DNA of 64,000 nt from Bradyrhizobium sp. CB2312. Its GTDB lineage: Bacteria > Pseudomonadota > Alphaproteobacteria > Rhizobiales > Xanthobacteraceae. Below, piece after piece: positions 54,028-63,543 of this stretch. The translations under genes were made by a program, and so were the position numbers. The number at the start of each line of letters is the position of its first letter. The first letter of the stretch is position 1. The notes beneath the pieces were generated by a model. The model did no database searches, had not been told where the DNA came from, and was given only the letters and a program-made list of their open reading frames with translations. The DNA is taken from assembly GCF_029714425.1 (NCBI RefSeq), contig NZ_CP121668.1:7895501-7959500 (forward strand), written 5' to 3'.

Positions 54028-55632
54028 TTCCTAAGAAACAGCCACCTCAGGGCCGCAGGGAACAGCTTGCAAAACGAAGCCCAGCGATTTGGCGCGCCGC
54101 TTCAGATTGGCGAGGACGCGGCTACGATATTGTTCCTCATAGTGGTCGGCACCCGGATCTCTGTAGGATATGCCGTGCCGGAGGGTGTTGTAGAACAGGA
54201 CCGCAATTTTGCGGGCGGTCGCCGTCACGGCCTTCGCTTTACCCGCACGAGAGGACAACCGACGATAAAATGCGCCGAGCGCCGTATCGCTCCGTCCGAT
54301 GGTGGTGGCCGCCAGCCGCAACAGCGCAGCTGCCCGACTGGATGATCTCCGAGTACGCGAAGAGAGCACCTTGCCGCCCGAGATTTTGTTGCCCGGTGCC
54401 AGGCACAGCCAGGAGGTGAAGTGCTTGGCGGTCGGCCAAGCCCTCAAATCGGTGCCGCACTCGCCAATGAGCTTCAATGCAAGTGATGGACCTAGCCCAT
54501 GGATCTCGGTCAGATCGACGCCGAGGACGCCGTATAGAGCGGCCCTCACATCGAACGATGGTGTATTGACCTGCTTGGTCTTCACCCGCGGTCTGGGGAG
54601 CTTGCCGACTGGCTTGGCCCCTTTGTCCGTCAGCGCCGTTATCAAGGATTCCAGCTTGCGATCGCAGTCGAGCATCTTGGCCTGGTAGGTGTCATAGAGT
54701 TCCAGCGACTGGGTGAGCGCGAAGACGTGTTCATCCCGATCATTGCCCACCAGTGCGGCGCGGATCGTCTCAATCGAGGAATGGCAGCGTACATCACGGT
54801 AGGTCGCCAACACGTCGGGATTGCGTTCGCCCGCGACAATCGCTCGGATAATCCGCATCCCGGTCGCACCGGTGATGTCAGAGACAACGTGATGAAGTTG
54901 CAGATTCATCTCCATCAGGCCTTTTGCATGTGCTGGATGTGAGCGGCCGCGTATTCCACTAGCCGCTCGCGCTGACGCAGATAAGCCCGCAGGGTTGCGA
55001 TCTCGGCATCAGGGCGGAAGCTCCCGCGCAACAGACCATAGGAATGGAGCTGGCGCAGCCATGCGGCATCGCTGACGTCTGTCTTGCGCCCAGGCACGTT
55101 CTTGGCGTAACGCGCATTGACCAAAATGACCTCGAACCCGCGCTGCTCGAGAATCTCGTAGGCTGGGATCCAATAGACGCCGGTGGATTCCATCGCGACG
55201 CTAGTCACGCCGCAGGCTTTGAACCAGTCTGCCAAATCATGCAGGTCCTGCGTAAATGTGCCGAACGCACGTACCGGAGTGTCGGTGCAGATCGGGTCGA
55301 CCGCTGCCATGTGTATTTTTGATCCAATGTCGATGGCGGCTGCGCCAACATTGACGGGATTCAATTCCGGGCGGTCACCGGTCGTCCTCTTGGGCATCGC
55401 AAATCCTCCATCCGATTGTGGGCAGGAGGGTCTGGGCTATGCCAATCGTCATCTTCCTAATCGGGATCGCCGCAGGAACGGCGTCACCACTCTCAAGTTC
55501 GCATGCACCCATGGACCACGTTTTTTAACGGGGACTAGTGCCTCCAATAAGCTGACGGCCGCTACCCTCCGAGATACGAGGATAGCACGGGCTGTTTCTA
55601 CCGCGCGCAGGCGGGCAACGGCCCGTGACAGT
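54028..55632 (-). mobile_element. IS110-family element inserted in the IS3 OrfA gene
   Basis: The IS3 OrfA reading AERDILK stops matching at about 55632 and resumes as KAAAYFAKEAT at about 54028, so the 1.6 kb between is an insertion. It contains an IS110-type transposase and no terminal inverted repeats, as is normal for the family. Exact ends are uncertain by a few bases because both sides carry runs of T. Confidence 0.75.
54031..55397 (-). pseudogene. IS110-family transposase, split by one frameshift
   Basis: The 5' part (55397 to 54915, MPKRTTGDRPELNPVNVGAA) has the DEDD domain: AAIDIGSKIHMAAVD, MESTGVYWIPAYEIL and GRKTDVSDAAWLRQL, ending AAHIQHMQKA and TGA. The 3' part (54915 to 54031, MEMNLQLHHVVSDITGATGM) has the Tnp_20 domain with GLGPSLALKLIGECG and LAPGNKISGGKVLSSRTRR. 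The intact protein would read MQKALMEMNLQL; a single missing C makes the TGA. All catalytic acidic residues are present, so only the indel inactivates it. Confidence 0.85.
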
Positions 55633-55888
55633 TTTTTAGGATGTCCCGCTCCGCCTTCAGCTTGGCGACCTCACGGCGCAGCCGCTCGATCTCTTGCTGC
55701 TCCGGCTTCATCTGCCCATGGCCGGGGAAGGCCTGCACAGGGTCGGAACCCAACTCCTTCACCCATTTGCGCAGCACGTTCTCATGGACGCCCAGGTCTC
55801 GTCCCGCTTGCGCCACCGACACCCCTCGCTCCCTGACAAGCTTGACCGCCTCGACCTTGAACTCTCGACTGAACTTCCGTCTCTGCAT
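55632..55888 (-). pseudogene. IS3-family transposase OrfA, split
   Basis: From the ATG at 55888 (GGAGG six bases upstream) the frame reads MQRRKFSREFKVEAVKLVRE, then RGVSVAQAGRDLGVHENVLR and KWVKELG, a helix-turn-helix, and a leucine-zipper part QQEIERLRREVAKLKAERDI. It is cut at LK by the IS110 insertion; its last residues (KAAAYFAKEAT) are at about 53999-54028. Confidence 0.75.
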
Positions 55889-55948
55889 GACCACCTCCGG
55901 CTTCATGAAACACCCAATCTCGGTGTCCATCAAACCGGCAGCAGCTCA

Positions 55949-56239
55949 AACGTCGTCGTTCAAGGTTCATCCAGATTAGCACCTTGCCTCGGGTGGAGTG
56001 TTCCTTCGATCAACATTTCAACATTGCCGCCGGTCCTGCTAAATGCCGCGCCTTGACCAGCAAGGCCTAGATGATGCGCGCAAATCTTGTTGGCGAGCGC
56101 CACGGATACGCCTATGATCGGTCGTCTTTGCAGTCCGCAATCCAGAGCAGGGCGTATCTTCCACCCATTTCACCCCTCTTTGCGTAGGCGGTTTAGCTGA
56201 AACGGCAAGCTTTGCGGGTTCTAAAGCAAGCCGCATAAG
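55949..56239. other. No recognisable gene
   Basis: Between the right end of the IS3 element and the traG relic both strands are open in places, but nothing family-like or with a ribosome site is seen. Confidence 0.3.
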
Positions 56240-56596
56240 CCAGGCGGCATTACGAGGACGCGCGCTTCAAGGAGCGCATCCTGGCACCGCCGCCCCTGAC
56301 CAAGGCCAAAGGCGGCAGGCTGGACGACTGGAGCTCACGACCGCTGCCGCCGAGCCCAACGACATTGCAGGCGCCGGTCGGCCAGACGGGTGACGAAGAC
56401 CCCAAGACCGCAGATCGGCGAGCATCCGGAACTGGATCAAGACATCGTCGAAAGAAATCGCTCGGCCACGAGTTCGCGGCTGACCTTGTCGACGAGCTCG
56501 ATGACGATGCCCCCGCGGATTAGGCGCATGACCGACATGATGCAGGGCGTGGCCCGCCAAGCCTCGCTCGATCCCGGTGACGATCTCGGACTGTGA
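56240..56596 (+). pseudogene. traG C-terminal relic (conjugative coupling protein)
   Basis: The frame HYEDARFKERILAPPPLTKA then KGGRLDDWSSRPLPP and GHEFAADLVDELDDDAP matches the proline-rich C-terminal tail of TraG/VirD4-type coupling proteins of rhizobial conjugation systems. A frame change near 56520 gives MTDMMQGVARQASLDPGDDL, the usual last residues. The ATPase part is absent. It sits directly before a copG-like gene, the order found in trb/tra islands. Confidence 0.55.
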
Positions 56597-56603
56597 GGCG
56601 GAC

Positions 56604-56963
56604 ATGACCACACCGAAGAAAAAGGCCCAGATTTCGGTCGATCTCGATCCTGATGTCATGAAGGCGCTGTCGGCCTATGCCGCACGGCGCGAGCAGTCGC
56701 TGTCGCTCATTGCCGAAGCCGCGATTGCGCCCTTTCTGTCGCCGGACGCTGACGAGCGGCGTGAGGCCGCCATCGCCAAGCGCCTCGATCAGATCGATCG
56801 CCCCTTGAGCGGGATGTCGGGATTTCGGTCGATACCATCGCACTCTTCATCACGACGACACCGCCACTCCCCGGGCCGGCCGCAAAGGCCGCGCGGGCAC
56901 AAGCCGGAGCACGCTATGATAATTCGTCGCAGGATTGGGCCGGCGCCTAAGCCATGGGCCTAA
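56604..56963 (+). pseudogene. CopG-family ribbon-helix-helix regulator of transfer genes, frameshifted
   Basis: Starts MTTPKKKAQISVDLDPDVMK then ALSAYAARREQSLSLIAEAA and IAPFLSPDADERREAAI, the CopG-type protein found between traG and trbB. After RLDQIDRPLSGM the true continuation (DVGISVDTIALF) is in another frame near 56815, so the C-terminus is lost. The ribbon-helix-helix part could still be made. Confidence 0.6.
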
Positions 56964-57593
56964 GCTGAGGCAGGAAATCCTGGATGACGTAGATGACGTT
57001 CAATCTTCGGTCGGCCTAGACCAAGCGGGCTCCGAGGGCAATTAGTCGTCCGTTCTTTACCGCTCTGAGCACCGCAGCTCGGGGGAGCGCACAGGACATT
57101 CACTGTTCAGCTGTCGCTGCCGCTAACATCCCGCCGGTTAAGACTGGACGGCGTTCTCAACGCCGAACCAAGCATTGGGCCGAGGCTCGTCAGCTTCTCG
57201 AAAGCTAGCGCACCATTATGAGATCTCTGGACAATAGACCAACGGAAGGCCTTCGAAGCGGCTCTTGGCTAGGCCGGCAAATTGCAAAGGGGGGTGTCGG
57301 ATTTCGACGGGCTGTTGTTTTCGAGCCCCGCCAATCAGCCTCTCGAGCTGAACCCTCCGCAGCCTGCGCGCCGGCCCCCAGCTCAGCTCGGAGCTGAGAA
57401 ATTTCTATGTCCTCCAAGGCGCGGCATAGATGCTTGTGCCTATTCAGAAAAACGGGACAGCAGAGTTTACCACCATAGCGAACCCATTGTCGCCCGCATC
57501 GGAGATGGATTTTGATGAAACACTAGCGGACTTGGGTCGGACGCTTCCCAAACGGTCTGCAAGCATTCGCAGTCAAAGTTTGAGCAAGTTAGC
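56964..57593. other. No recognisable gene
   Basis: No frame in this 630-bp stretch has a ribosome site or a family-like sequence. The downstream partner expected after copG, trbB, is not present. Confidence 0.3.
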
Positions 57594-57974
57594 TTAGTCC
57601 CTCCTGCGCGATGAGGGCTGCCGTGCCCAGCACGATTTTCTTGATTCTCCGTGGTCCAACCGCTCAGCACACCATTGTTCTCTGGCATGTCGATGACCAG
57701 CGGGCCGCTCGCTTCGGGCGGCAGCCTTGTTCGAACATCCGCGAAAACTCCCGTCCGGCCGCGATTCACGCGGCTGAACAGCAAAATTGATCGAAGTGCC
57801 AGTTGGTGCAGGAAACGCTTGGCATGCCGGCGAGCACTGGCAGTTTTTAAGGCGCACCGATCCGCAGCTCGCGCTCCAGTGCCCCTCGAATGATTCCCTC
57901 GTCATCGACCACGAACCCGTGCGGTCCTTGCCTTGGCTATTTCGATTCCGATCTGCATCGAGCTCTCCTCTCAT
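57594..57974 (-). pseudogene. Possible response-regulator relic
   Basis: In one minus-strand frame FVVDDEGIIRGALERELR resembles the start of a FixJ-type receiver domain, and in another frame PLVIDMPENNG resembles the strand with the phosphorylated aspartate. They are separated by frame changes and an unclear middle. The match is weak. Confidence 0.25.
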
Positions 57975-58058
57975 CCTGCCTGGCGGCGAAAGGGGTTAGC
58001 AGGCTCCATTCGGTGACTCACAAACCAGCTTTTCTGGTGGCGCGAAGCGCGCGATCCG

Positions 58059-58074
58059 TGTCCAAGTTCTGACA
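58059..58074 (+). promoter_or_regulatory. NifA-type upstream activator site
   Basis: TGTCCAAGTTCTGACA is TGT-N10-ACA and lies inside a wider inverted repeat (CGTGTC ... GACACG). It is about 97 bp upstream of a sigma-54 -24/-12 element, the usual distance for NifA. Its function is inferred from sequence and spacing. Confidence 0.65.
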
Positions 58075-58170
58075 CGGGACAAAGTCCGTCAGGTTCAAAA
58101 CACCGGCTGCGTTTGGGGCCCCTTGGAGTTTTCAAAGCGTAGTCAGGCGCTTGACGCGTGCTGACGAAGC

Positions 58171-58186
58171 TGGCACGCCTGTTGCA
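58171..58186 (+). promoter_or_regulatory. Sigma-54 (RpoN) -24/-12 promoter
   Basis: TGGCACGCCTGTTGCA matches the consensus TGGCACG-N4-TTGCW exactly, with GG and GC ten bases apart. It reads toward the ATG at 58227, 41 bp on, and has a NifA-type site upstream. Confidence 0.8.
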
Positions 58187-58226
58187 ATTGGGATGCAGAA
58201 ACACGGAGTGAGGGCTGAGCGCACAA

Positions 58227-59500
58227 ATGCGCAAACGAGTGATGCTCGCCTTCCTCTTGAACCCGTGTGCTCTGTTTCTGGGAGAGACAGGCTAGCACAC
58301 AAAGTCGCGCAAAGAGTGGCAATAGAAACATGGTGCTGCCCATGGAGTCCCAGCTCCCCCGATCAAGGTGGAGAACTGGCTGCGAGGCGAGCCCCTCACG
58401 AGCTTCCAGCCCGGGAAGGTGTACATCGTCGAATTTTGGGCAACTTGGTGCGGACCATGTGCGGCAGTGATGCCTCATCTAGTACAGCTGCAAGAGAAAT
58501 ACAAAGACAGCGGACTTGAGCTGCTCGGCGTCGCAGCTTACGAACAAGCTCCAACGGCGGACGAGGCCCGAACAAGCTTGGACGCGTGGTTGACCGACAA
58601 GTTCTCGAACCTGAACTTTCGGATCGGGTTCGACTCCACAGGCGAAATGAACAAGCTTTGGATGGATTCCAGCTTTTCTATCGGGATTCCCACCTCGTTC
58701 GTCGTTGACCGTGACGGCCACATCGCCTTTATCGGTCTTCCGAGGCAGCTCGATGACGTCTTGCCGAAAGTTCTTAACGGCAGCTGGCGGACCAGCGATG
58801 AAGCTAAAGCCGCCGACACAGAGCGGATCGAAACCGGACGACGCGAAATGGACGAAATGACGCGCGAGCGGGCGTTGACTGAGCCGATTCTCGCCGCGAT
58901 GAAGGCGGAGGATTGGGCAAAGGCGGTTTCGGCGGTCGAAGAGGCCCTCGCGGTGATGCCGGACGAGCTCGACTTCCGCGGGCGCCATGCGGATCTGTTG
59001 CTTCACAAACTGCGCAACATGCAGACCGGCTTGCCGGTTATGAGGCAATTCGCTCGCGACGCGATCGACAAAAACAATGAGGTGTGGATGGAAGAGGCGC
59101 TGCGCCAACTCTTCAATCCGGCGAATGACAACTCCCACGTCCCGTCTGCCGAGCGCTTTGCGATGGGCAAAGAGTTGTCCGAACACATTCTTGCGCTGGA
59201 TCCTCCGCACCGGGACGGTGGCTCAAGTGGCTGTCTTATGGGGCGGTCGCGCAGTATTATTATGAGAGCGGCAACAAGGATCGCGCAATCGAATTGGTCG
59301 AGGTGGCATTGAACTCGCTAAGCGGTCCTGAGCCTAGGCCCGACGAACTGAAACAGCACTACACGCCGCCGTTGGTCCAAGCGCTGGCCAACTACAAGGG
59401 TGAGAAGGCTTGCTATGAGAGTGTTTGTGCAACTCCGCAAGGCGGGCTTCCGAGAGCGTCAAAGCGCAGGCAACGGAGCAAACAGAAGAAAGAAGGGTGA
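58227..59500 (+). pseudogene. TlpA-like thioredoxin-fold protein with TPR-like C-terminus, broken
   Basis: The ATG at 58227 opens a signal-peptide-like MRKRVMLAFLLNPCALFLGE, then the same frame has two TAG codons (about 58290 and 58329) before HGVPAPPIKVENWLRGEPLT. The thioredoxin domain is complete: VYIVEFWATWCGPCAAVMPH with the WCGPC redox centre, then SSFSIGIPTSFVVDRDGHIA with the cis-proline. A helical part (MKAEDWAKAVSAVEEALAVM) follows. At about 59215 a frame change is needed for WLKWLSYGAVAQYYYESGNK and the end at 59500. An open frame from GTG 58368 to 59312 could make a cytoplasmic form. The NifA/sigma-54-type promoter points to expression in nodules before it decayed. Confidence 0.65.
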
Positions 59501-59632
59501 TAGTCGGAATTGCTCGCTGTCCATCATCCATTTCTCCGGCGGCGAGTGGCAACCAAATCTGACGGTCTGGCGTTTACACGAAAATGCCATCCGAGTCGCA
59601 CCGATGCGCCCGTCGTGGTGCTTTGCCCGCTT

Positions 59633-60048
59633 CTACCAGACCTCGTCGGGCCTCCAAAAGAAGCTCTCGATGTGCCGATCGAAAGCCTGCCGAATATGTC
59701 GGATGTGGGTTGGACGGTAGCAAGCCTGTGTTCTTGCGTGGAGGCGCAGAAATCCGAGGTAGATGGGGACCAGATTGCGTTCCAGCCGGTAGAAGGCGGA
59801 AATCGCTTCCCACTCGTTGGGGCCATCGCCCTGAACCACGGCATTTCGTACAGAGTATGCGTAGAGAACATCCTCAACGATTTGCACCGCCCGACCGCAG
59901 CCTGTCCACCTCCCGGCAAATGCACGCCGCCACGCAAGGCCTTCAGACTTGTCTTCGCGGTGCAGCACTGCGAGCGCTTCGAGCGCGGCCACAAGACGGA
60001 CCAGGCGGATACGATCGTGAGCCGCAGCCACGACCAGCAGCGAAGCAC
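59633..60048 (-). other. Open frame of unknown origin fused behind the resolvase
   Basis: The frame continues past the expected end of the resolvase as RLVRLVAALEALAVLHREDK, SEGLAWRRAFAGRWTGCG and AISAFYRLERNLVPIYLGFL. It looks like real helical protein but is not part of a resolvase, so it may be a separate gene that lost its start. Family unknown. Confidence 0.35.
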
Positions 60049-60590
60049 CCCGGAGATAGCAGTGAACCGTCTCCCTGCTGACGCCGAGTTCACGCGCCAT
60101 AACAGCCTTCTTGGCGCCAGCGGCCACTCTCTGCAGCAGTTGCTTGACCTGATCGGGAGTCAACGCACGCCTGCTCCCCTTGTAGCCCCCCTCGCCTTCG
60201 CGAGCGCCACGCCTTCGCGCTGCCTCTCCCGAATCAACGCGCGCTCGAACTTCGCAAACGAACCCATGACGTTCAAGAGAAGCTGCGATAAGGGCGACGT
60301 CTCGGCGGTGAACGTGAGGCTCTCCTTGATAAGCTGAACACGGACGCCCCTCTCGGTGAGCATCCTAACGGGATTGCGAAGGTCCTCAAGCTTTCGTGGC
60401 AGGCAGTCCATGGAGTGAACCACGACCGGATCGCGCTGACGCACGTATGCCGCCAATTCCGTGAGCGCGGGCCGATCGGTGTCCTTGCCGGAGGCCTGAT
60501 CGGTGAAAGTGCGGTAAAGCTCGATGCCGGCAAGTTGTCGATCGGTCTTCTGATCAAGCGTGCTTACCCTTACACGGCCGCGATCAATTC
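60049..60590 (-). pseudogene. Serine recombinase (resolvase), frameshifted
   Basis: VRVSTLDQKTDRQLAGIELY carries the catalytic serine in RVST, followed by ALTELAAYVRQRDPVVVHSM and LSQLLLNVMGSFAKFERALI then RERQREGVALAKARGA, the resolvase catalytic domain and long helix. A frameshift at about 60165 separates it from the C-terminal HTH (LTPDQVKQLLQRVAAGAKKA, then RELGVSRETVHCYLR). The usual start MLIGYARV is missing. It is the Tn3-type or plasmid resolvase class, and MDRLAR is changed to MDCLPR. Confidence 0.7.
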
Positions 60591-60848
60591 CTCGAATTCG
60601 GTAAACTGCGGGGCACGACGCACCCCAGTTGACTTAGAACAGCGATGCTACAAGCCTCAAACTCGTCAGAGTTGTCCAGCCGCGCAGGCAGTCTTCGTCA
60701 AGGTCTTCACCAATCGTGGCGAATAAACCTTGCCGCCATCAGGTGAAATCCTCATTTAATCTCCTAGCTCTCAGATCGAATGCTGGGCATGCCTACTGCC
60801 GCGGCAGGCGGCCAGCTCCTCCGGCCAATTTTCCCTCGATCTTTGGTT
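60591..60848. other. No recognisable gene
   Basis: Short open frames only, between the resolvase relic and the otsA relic. No repeat or promoter was seen. Confidence 0.3.
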
Positions 60849-61733
60849 TTAGACTGCTGGACCCGCGCACATCCCGAGGGCTCTGTCTCGCGAGTTTCTC
60901 GGCCCGAATTTTCTCAACTTGGAGATAAAGTGCGCCAACCATTTCTGGATGGGATACACTCGAAGCTTCGCCATCATCCAGCGGCAGATGCGGTCGGGCT
61001 GCGACATTGAAAATGCGATCGAAATCTTGGCCGCTATGTCTTCGATGTTGTTGGAATGGATGAGCAGAGCCGCGTCGAGTTCCTTAGCCCCGCCGATAAC
61101 TTTCGACAAAGTCAGTACGCCGGCATCGCTGCCATCCTGCGCTGCAACCTATTCTTTCGCTACGAGATTCATACCGTCACGGAATGACGTTACCAACGTG
61201 ACACGTGCGGCGCGGTAGAGGGCGGCGAGCACAGCCTGAATCTGAGGCTTCGTTCGTGGCGGATCGGCCTCCAGCCGTCCGCGCCATGCCGAGCGTTGAC
61301 GTCCTCGACAAGAGCCGCGATATCGCTCTGATAGTCATCGTAGCTCTTGATGCCGGATCGTGAGGTGGTCGCGATCTGCAAAAGCGAAATGCTGCGCGAT
61401 TCCCCGTTCAGAAGGTGATCGATTGCCCGAACGCGATTGTCGAGACCCTTGGTGTAGTCAAGCCGGTCGACGTCGACGGCAAGTTTCTCACGATTGAGAC
61501 CTTGCAATAGCAACAAGGCATCGGTATTCGACAGCATATTGTGCAAATCTATCTGTATCTATGCCGATCGGAAATACTTGCGATCTTGTCATCCGGCTAT
61601 TGCGGGAAATCACCACACCATTTTCATCAGGCGTGAGCTCGAAATCGGCACGGAATTCTGTCGGTTCTCGTCGTGTTTTTGGTTGATTGACGTCGCCACC
61701 GGCAACCCGGTTCGATACGATGACGAGATTCAC
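60849..61733 (-). pseudogene. otsA: Trehalose-6-phosphate synthase relic
   Basis: The start MNLVIVSNRVAGGDVNQPKT is the N-terminus of OtsA. Soon after, the frame reads SRMTRSQVFPIGIDTDRFAQ, which is normally about 200 residues further on, so an internal deletion has occurred. A second frame (61546-61190) has LAVDVDRLDYTKGLDNRVRA and SLLQIATTSRSGIKSYDDYQ, and a third (61109-60849) has the C-terminal SKVIGGAKELDAALLIHSNN. OtsA makes trehalose-6-phosphate from UDP-glucose and glucose-6-phosphate; this copy cannot. Confidence 0.75.
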
Positions 61734-62001
61734 AAGTTATCCTTCCCGTCTGATCTGCCGTTTTGCCGGCCATCGATCAATTTGCAAAGGTTGGCGACCG
61801 AAGATTTCCGGCCGGACCGCCGATCGGGCTCGGTGCTTTCGTGTGCACTCGGCTGGGATTAGATGTAGCGAGCCGCCTCGAGGGCGCCCCACGCACGCCC
61901 TGCTCAGTCGCAAGACGAATGCGTCTAGCTAGCGTCCACCGCATCAACGGCTTCGTCTAACGAAGCAACTTACCCACGGCCACGAAGTATCGATTCTACA
62001 C
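61734..62001. other. No recognisable gene
   Basis: No convincing frame. The last four bases, ACAC (61998-62001), are the left target duplication of IS copy B. Confidence 0.3.
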
Positions 62002-63543
62002 AGTCGTTCGTGAAGAACGTCCCTGAGCACCGTTTTACGCAAGGTGTGATTGCGATAGGTGGCGACAGAGCATCCATAACAGGCCGCATAAAAGTTCGGT
62101 GAGCCAGCGGCGGAGCAGGCTGAAGTTGTAGCCGGCGGCGGCGAGCACGGCGTTGGTGCGGTCGCCGTCGCGACCCTTGAGATGGTTACGGCGCATTCGG
62201 TGGTCGTCCTTGAGATGGCCGATCACAGGCTCGACGGCGGCGCGACGCCGCATCTCGCGGCGGATGGCTTTGGTGACACGGCGAACCTGGCCACTGATCC
62301 AGACCTTGAACCGGTCAGGATAGTTGTGGCCGCGGTAGCCCTTGTCGCCGTGGATGCGGCGCGCTGCAACACCAGTGAGCTTTTCGAGGTCGGCGATGAC
62401 GGGACCGAGCGTGTGGCCGTCATAGGGATTGCCGTGCAGGGCCTTGGCATGCAATACGAACTGCCCGCCTTTGGGCGCGGTGGCAGGCGTGGCAATCGAG
62501 ACTTTGCAGCCAAATTCGTAAGGTGCCCGGGCCTTGCCTTTGCCGATGCACTCCACCTCGGGGGCGTGCAACGAGTAGACCTTGGGACCGCGCTGACGCT
62601 GCTCTTGATGGCGAACCCGGTGGGCGAGATCGAGCAGCGGACCAAAGCGATCCTCAAGCGCAGGGTCGCCCTCGATCTTGCGTCTGATGTCACGGATGAT
62701 GCGGCCAAGCCGGGTGCGCAGGAATTTGAGCTCTCGCCGGGCACGCTTGAACTGGTGGGCATGCGTGTAGCGTCCCACCATGATGGCGGCGCGCCTGGCC
62801 ACGCGCAGATAGCTTTGGCGCAGTTCGACGCTCTCGCGTTTGGCCAAACCGACCAGCTTCTCGATCGCCCGGTGCATGAGCCGTGCATCGCTCGGATGCG
62901 CGATCGCCTTCTCCTGTACGGTGGTATCCACAACGAGCCGCTCGAGATCTTTGGTCTCGATTGCCCCAGTTCGATGCGCCACCGAGAGGCTTTCTTGCAA
63001 CAGCGCGGCGATCTGCTCCTCACCCAGCCGCTGGCGCCAGCGGGTCAGCGACGAGCAATCGAATGGCAAGTCGTGCCGGAACACCACCTCGCCGCAGAAA
63101 TGCTGAAAATACGGGTTCTCGACCCACCTGTCGCACAGCGCCTCGTCAGAGAGATTGTGCATGTGCTTGAGGATGAATAGTCCGGCTACCAATCGTGTCG
63201 GCAACGGTGGCTGCCCCGGCCCGAGGCGACAGACCGAACTGAAGCGTCCCGCCAGGAAGTCCCAATCGATCTCCGCCGCCAGACGCACCAACGGATGGCG
63301 AAGGTTGATGATCTTCTCCAGAGATGGACGAAACAGATCGTCCTGACGATCGTCGCGCGGATGGCTCATGGGTTCTCCCCAATAGCGAATCTCGCCGTCA
63401 AAGGAATCACGAAGCCGCCCAATCCGGAATCCAAAAACGCAAGAAAACCAGGACCTACCCACGGCATTCTTGCAAAATCGAATACTTGCCCGCGTCAAAT
63501 CACTGCGACAGATCAATCGCTTCCGAATTCTTCACGGGCGACT
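62002..63543 (-). mobile_element. IS5-family insertion sequence, copy B (1,542 bp)
   Basis: Same element as at 47991-49532, same orientation, offset by 14,011 bp, differing at two bases that I noticed. It is flanked by its own 4-bp duplication, ACAC (61998-62001 and 63544-63547). Confidence 0.85.
62035..63369 (-). CDS. IS5-family transposase, copy B
   Basis: 444 residues from the ATG at 63369, identical to copy A except FDCSS for FDRSS and SQSHLA for SQPHLA near the end. The catalytic DDE residues are unchanged. The Arg to Cys change is in the region before the first catalytic aspartate (LPFDCSSLTRWRQRLG, where Arg is likely conserved), so copy A is the better candidate for the active form. 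Confidence 0.85.
   Translation of the reverse strand: MSHPRDDRQDDLFRPSLEKIINLRHPLVRLAAEIDWDFLAGRFSSVCRLGPGQPPLPTRLVAGLFILKHMHNLSDEALCDRWVENPYFQHFCGEVVFRHDLPFDCSSLTRWRQRLGEEQIAALLQESLSVAHRTGAIETKDLERLVVDTTVQEKAIAHPSDARLMHRAIEKLVGLAKRESVELRQSYLRVARRAAIMVGRYTHAHQFKRARRELKFLRTRLGRIIRDIRRKIEGDPALEDRFGPLLDLAHRVRHQEQRQRGPKVYSLHAPEVECIGKGKARAPYEFGCKVSIATPATAPKGGQFVLHAKALHGNPYDGHTLGPVIADLEKLTGVAARRIHGDKGYRGHNYPDRFKVWISGQVRRVTKAIRREMRRRAAVEPVIGHLKDDHRMRRNHLKGRDGDRTNAVLAAAGYNFSLLRRWLTELLCGLLWMLCRHLSQSHLA

Larger units (their letters stand above)
53101..55948 (-). mobile_element. IS3-family element interrupted by an IS110-family element
   Basis: Inverted repeats of about 28 bp bound it: the left begins TGAGCTGCTGCCGGTTTGAT at 53101 and the right is its reverse complement ending at 55948. 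AAC flanks both sides (53098-53100 and 55949-55951), a 3-bp target duplication as expected for IS3. It encodes OrfA and OrfB on the minus strand, with OrfA split near its end by a 1.6-kb insertion. Confidence 0.85.

Noticed and set aside
49533..62001. Composite transposon bounded by the two IS5-type copies
   Set aside because: Each copy has its own 4-bp target duplication (AAAG and ACAC), so they inserted independently. There is no outer duplication shared by the far ends.
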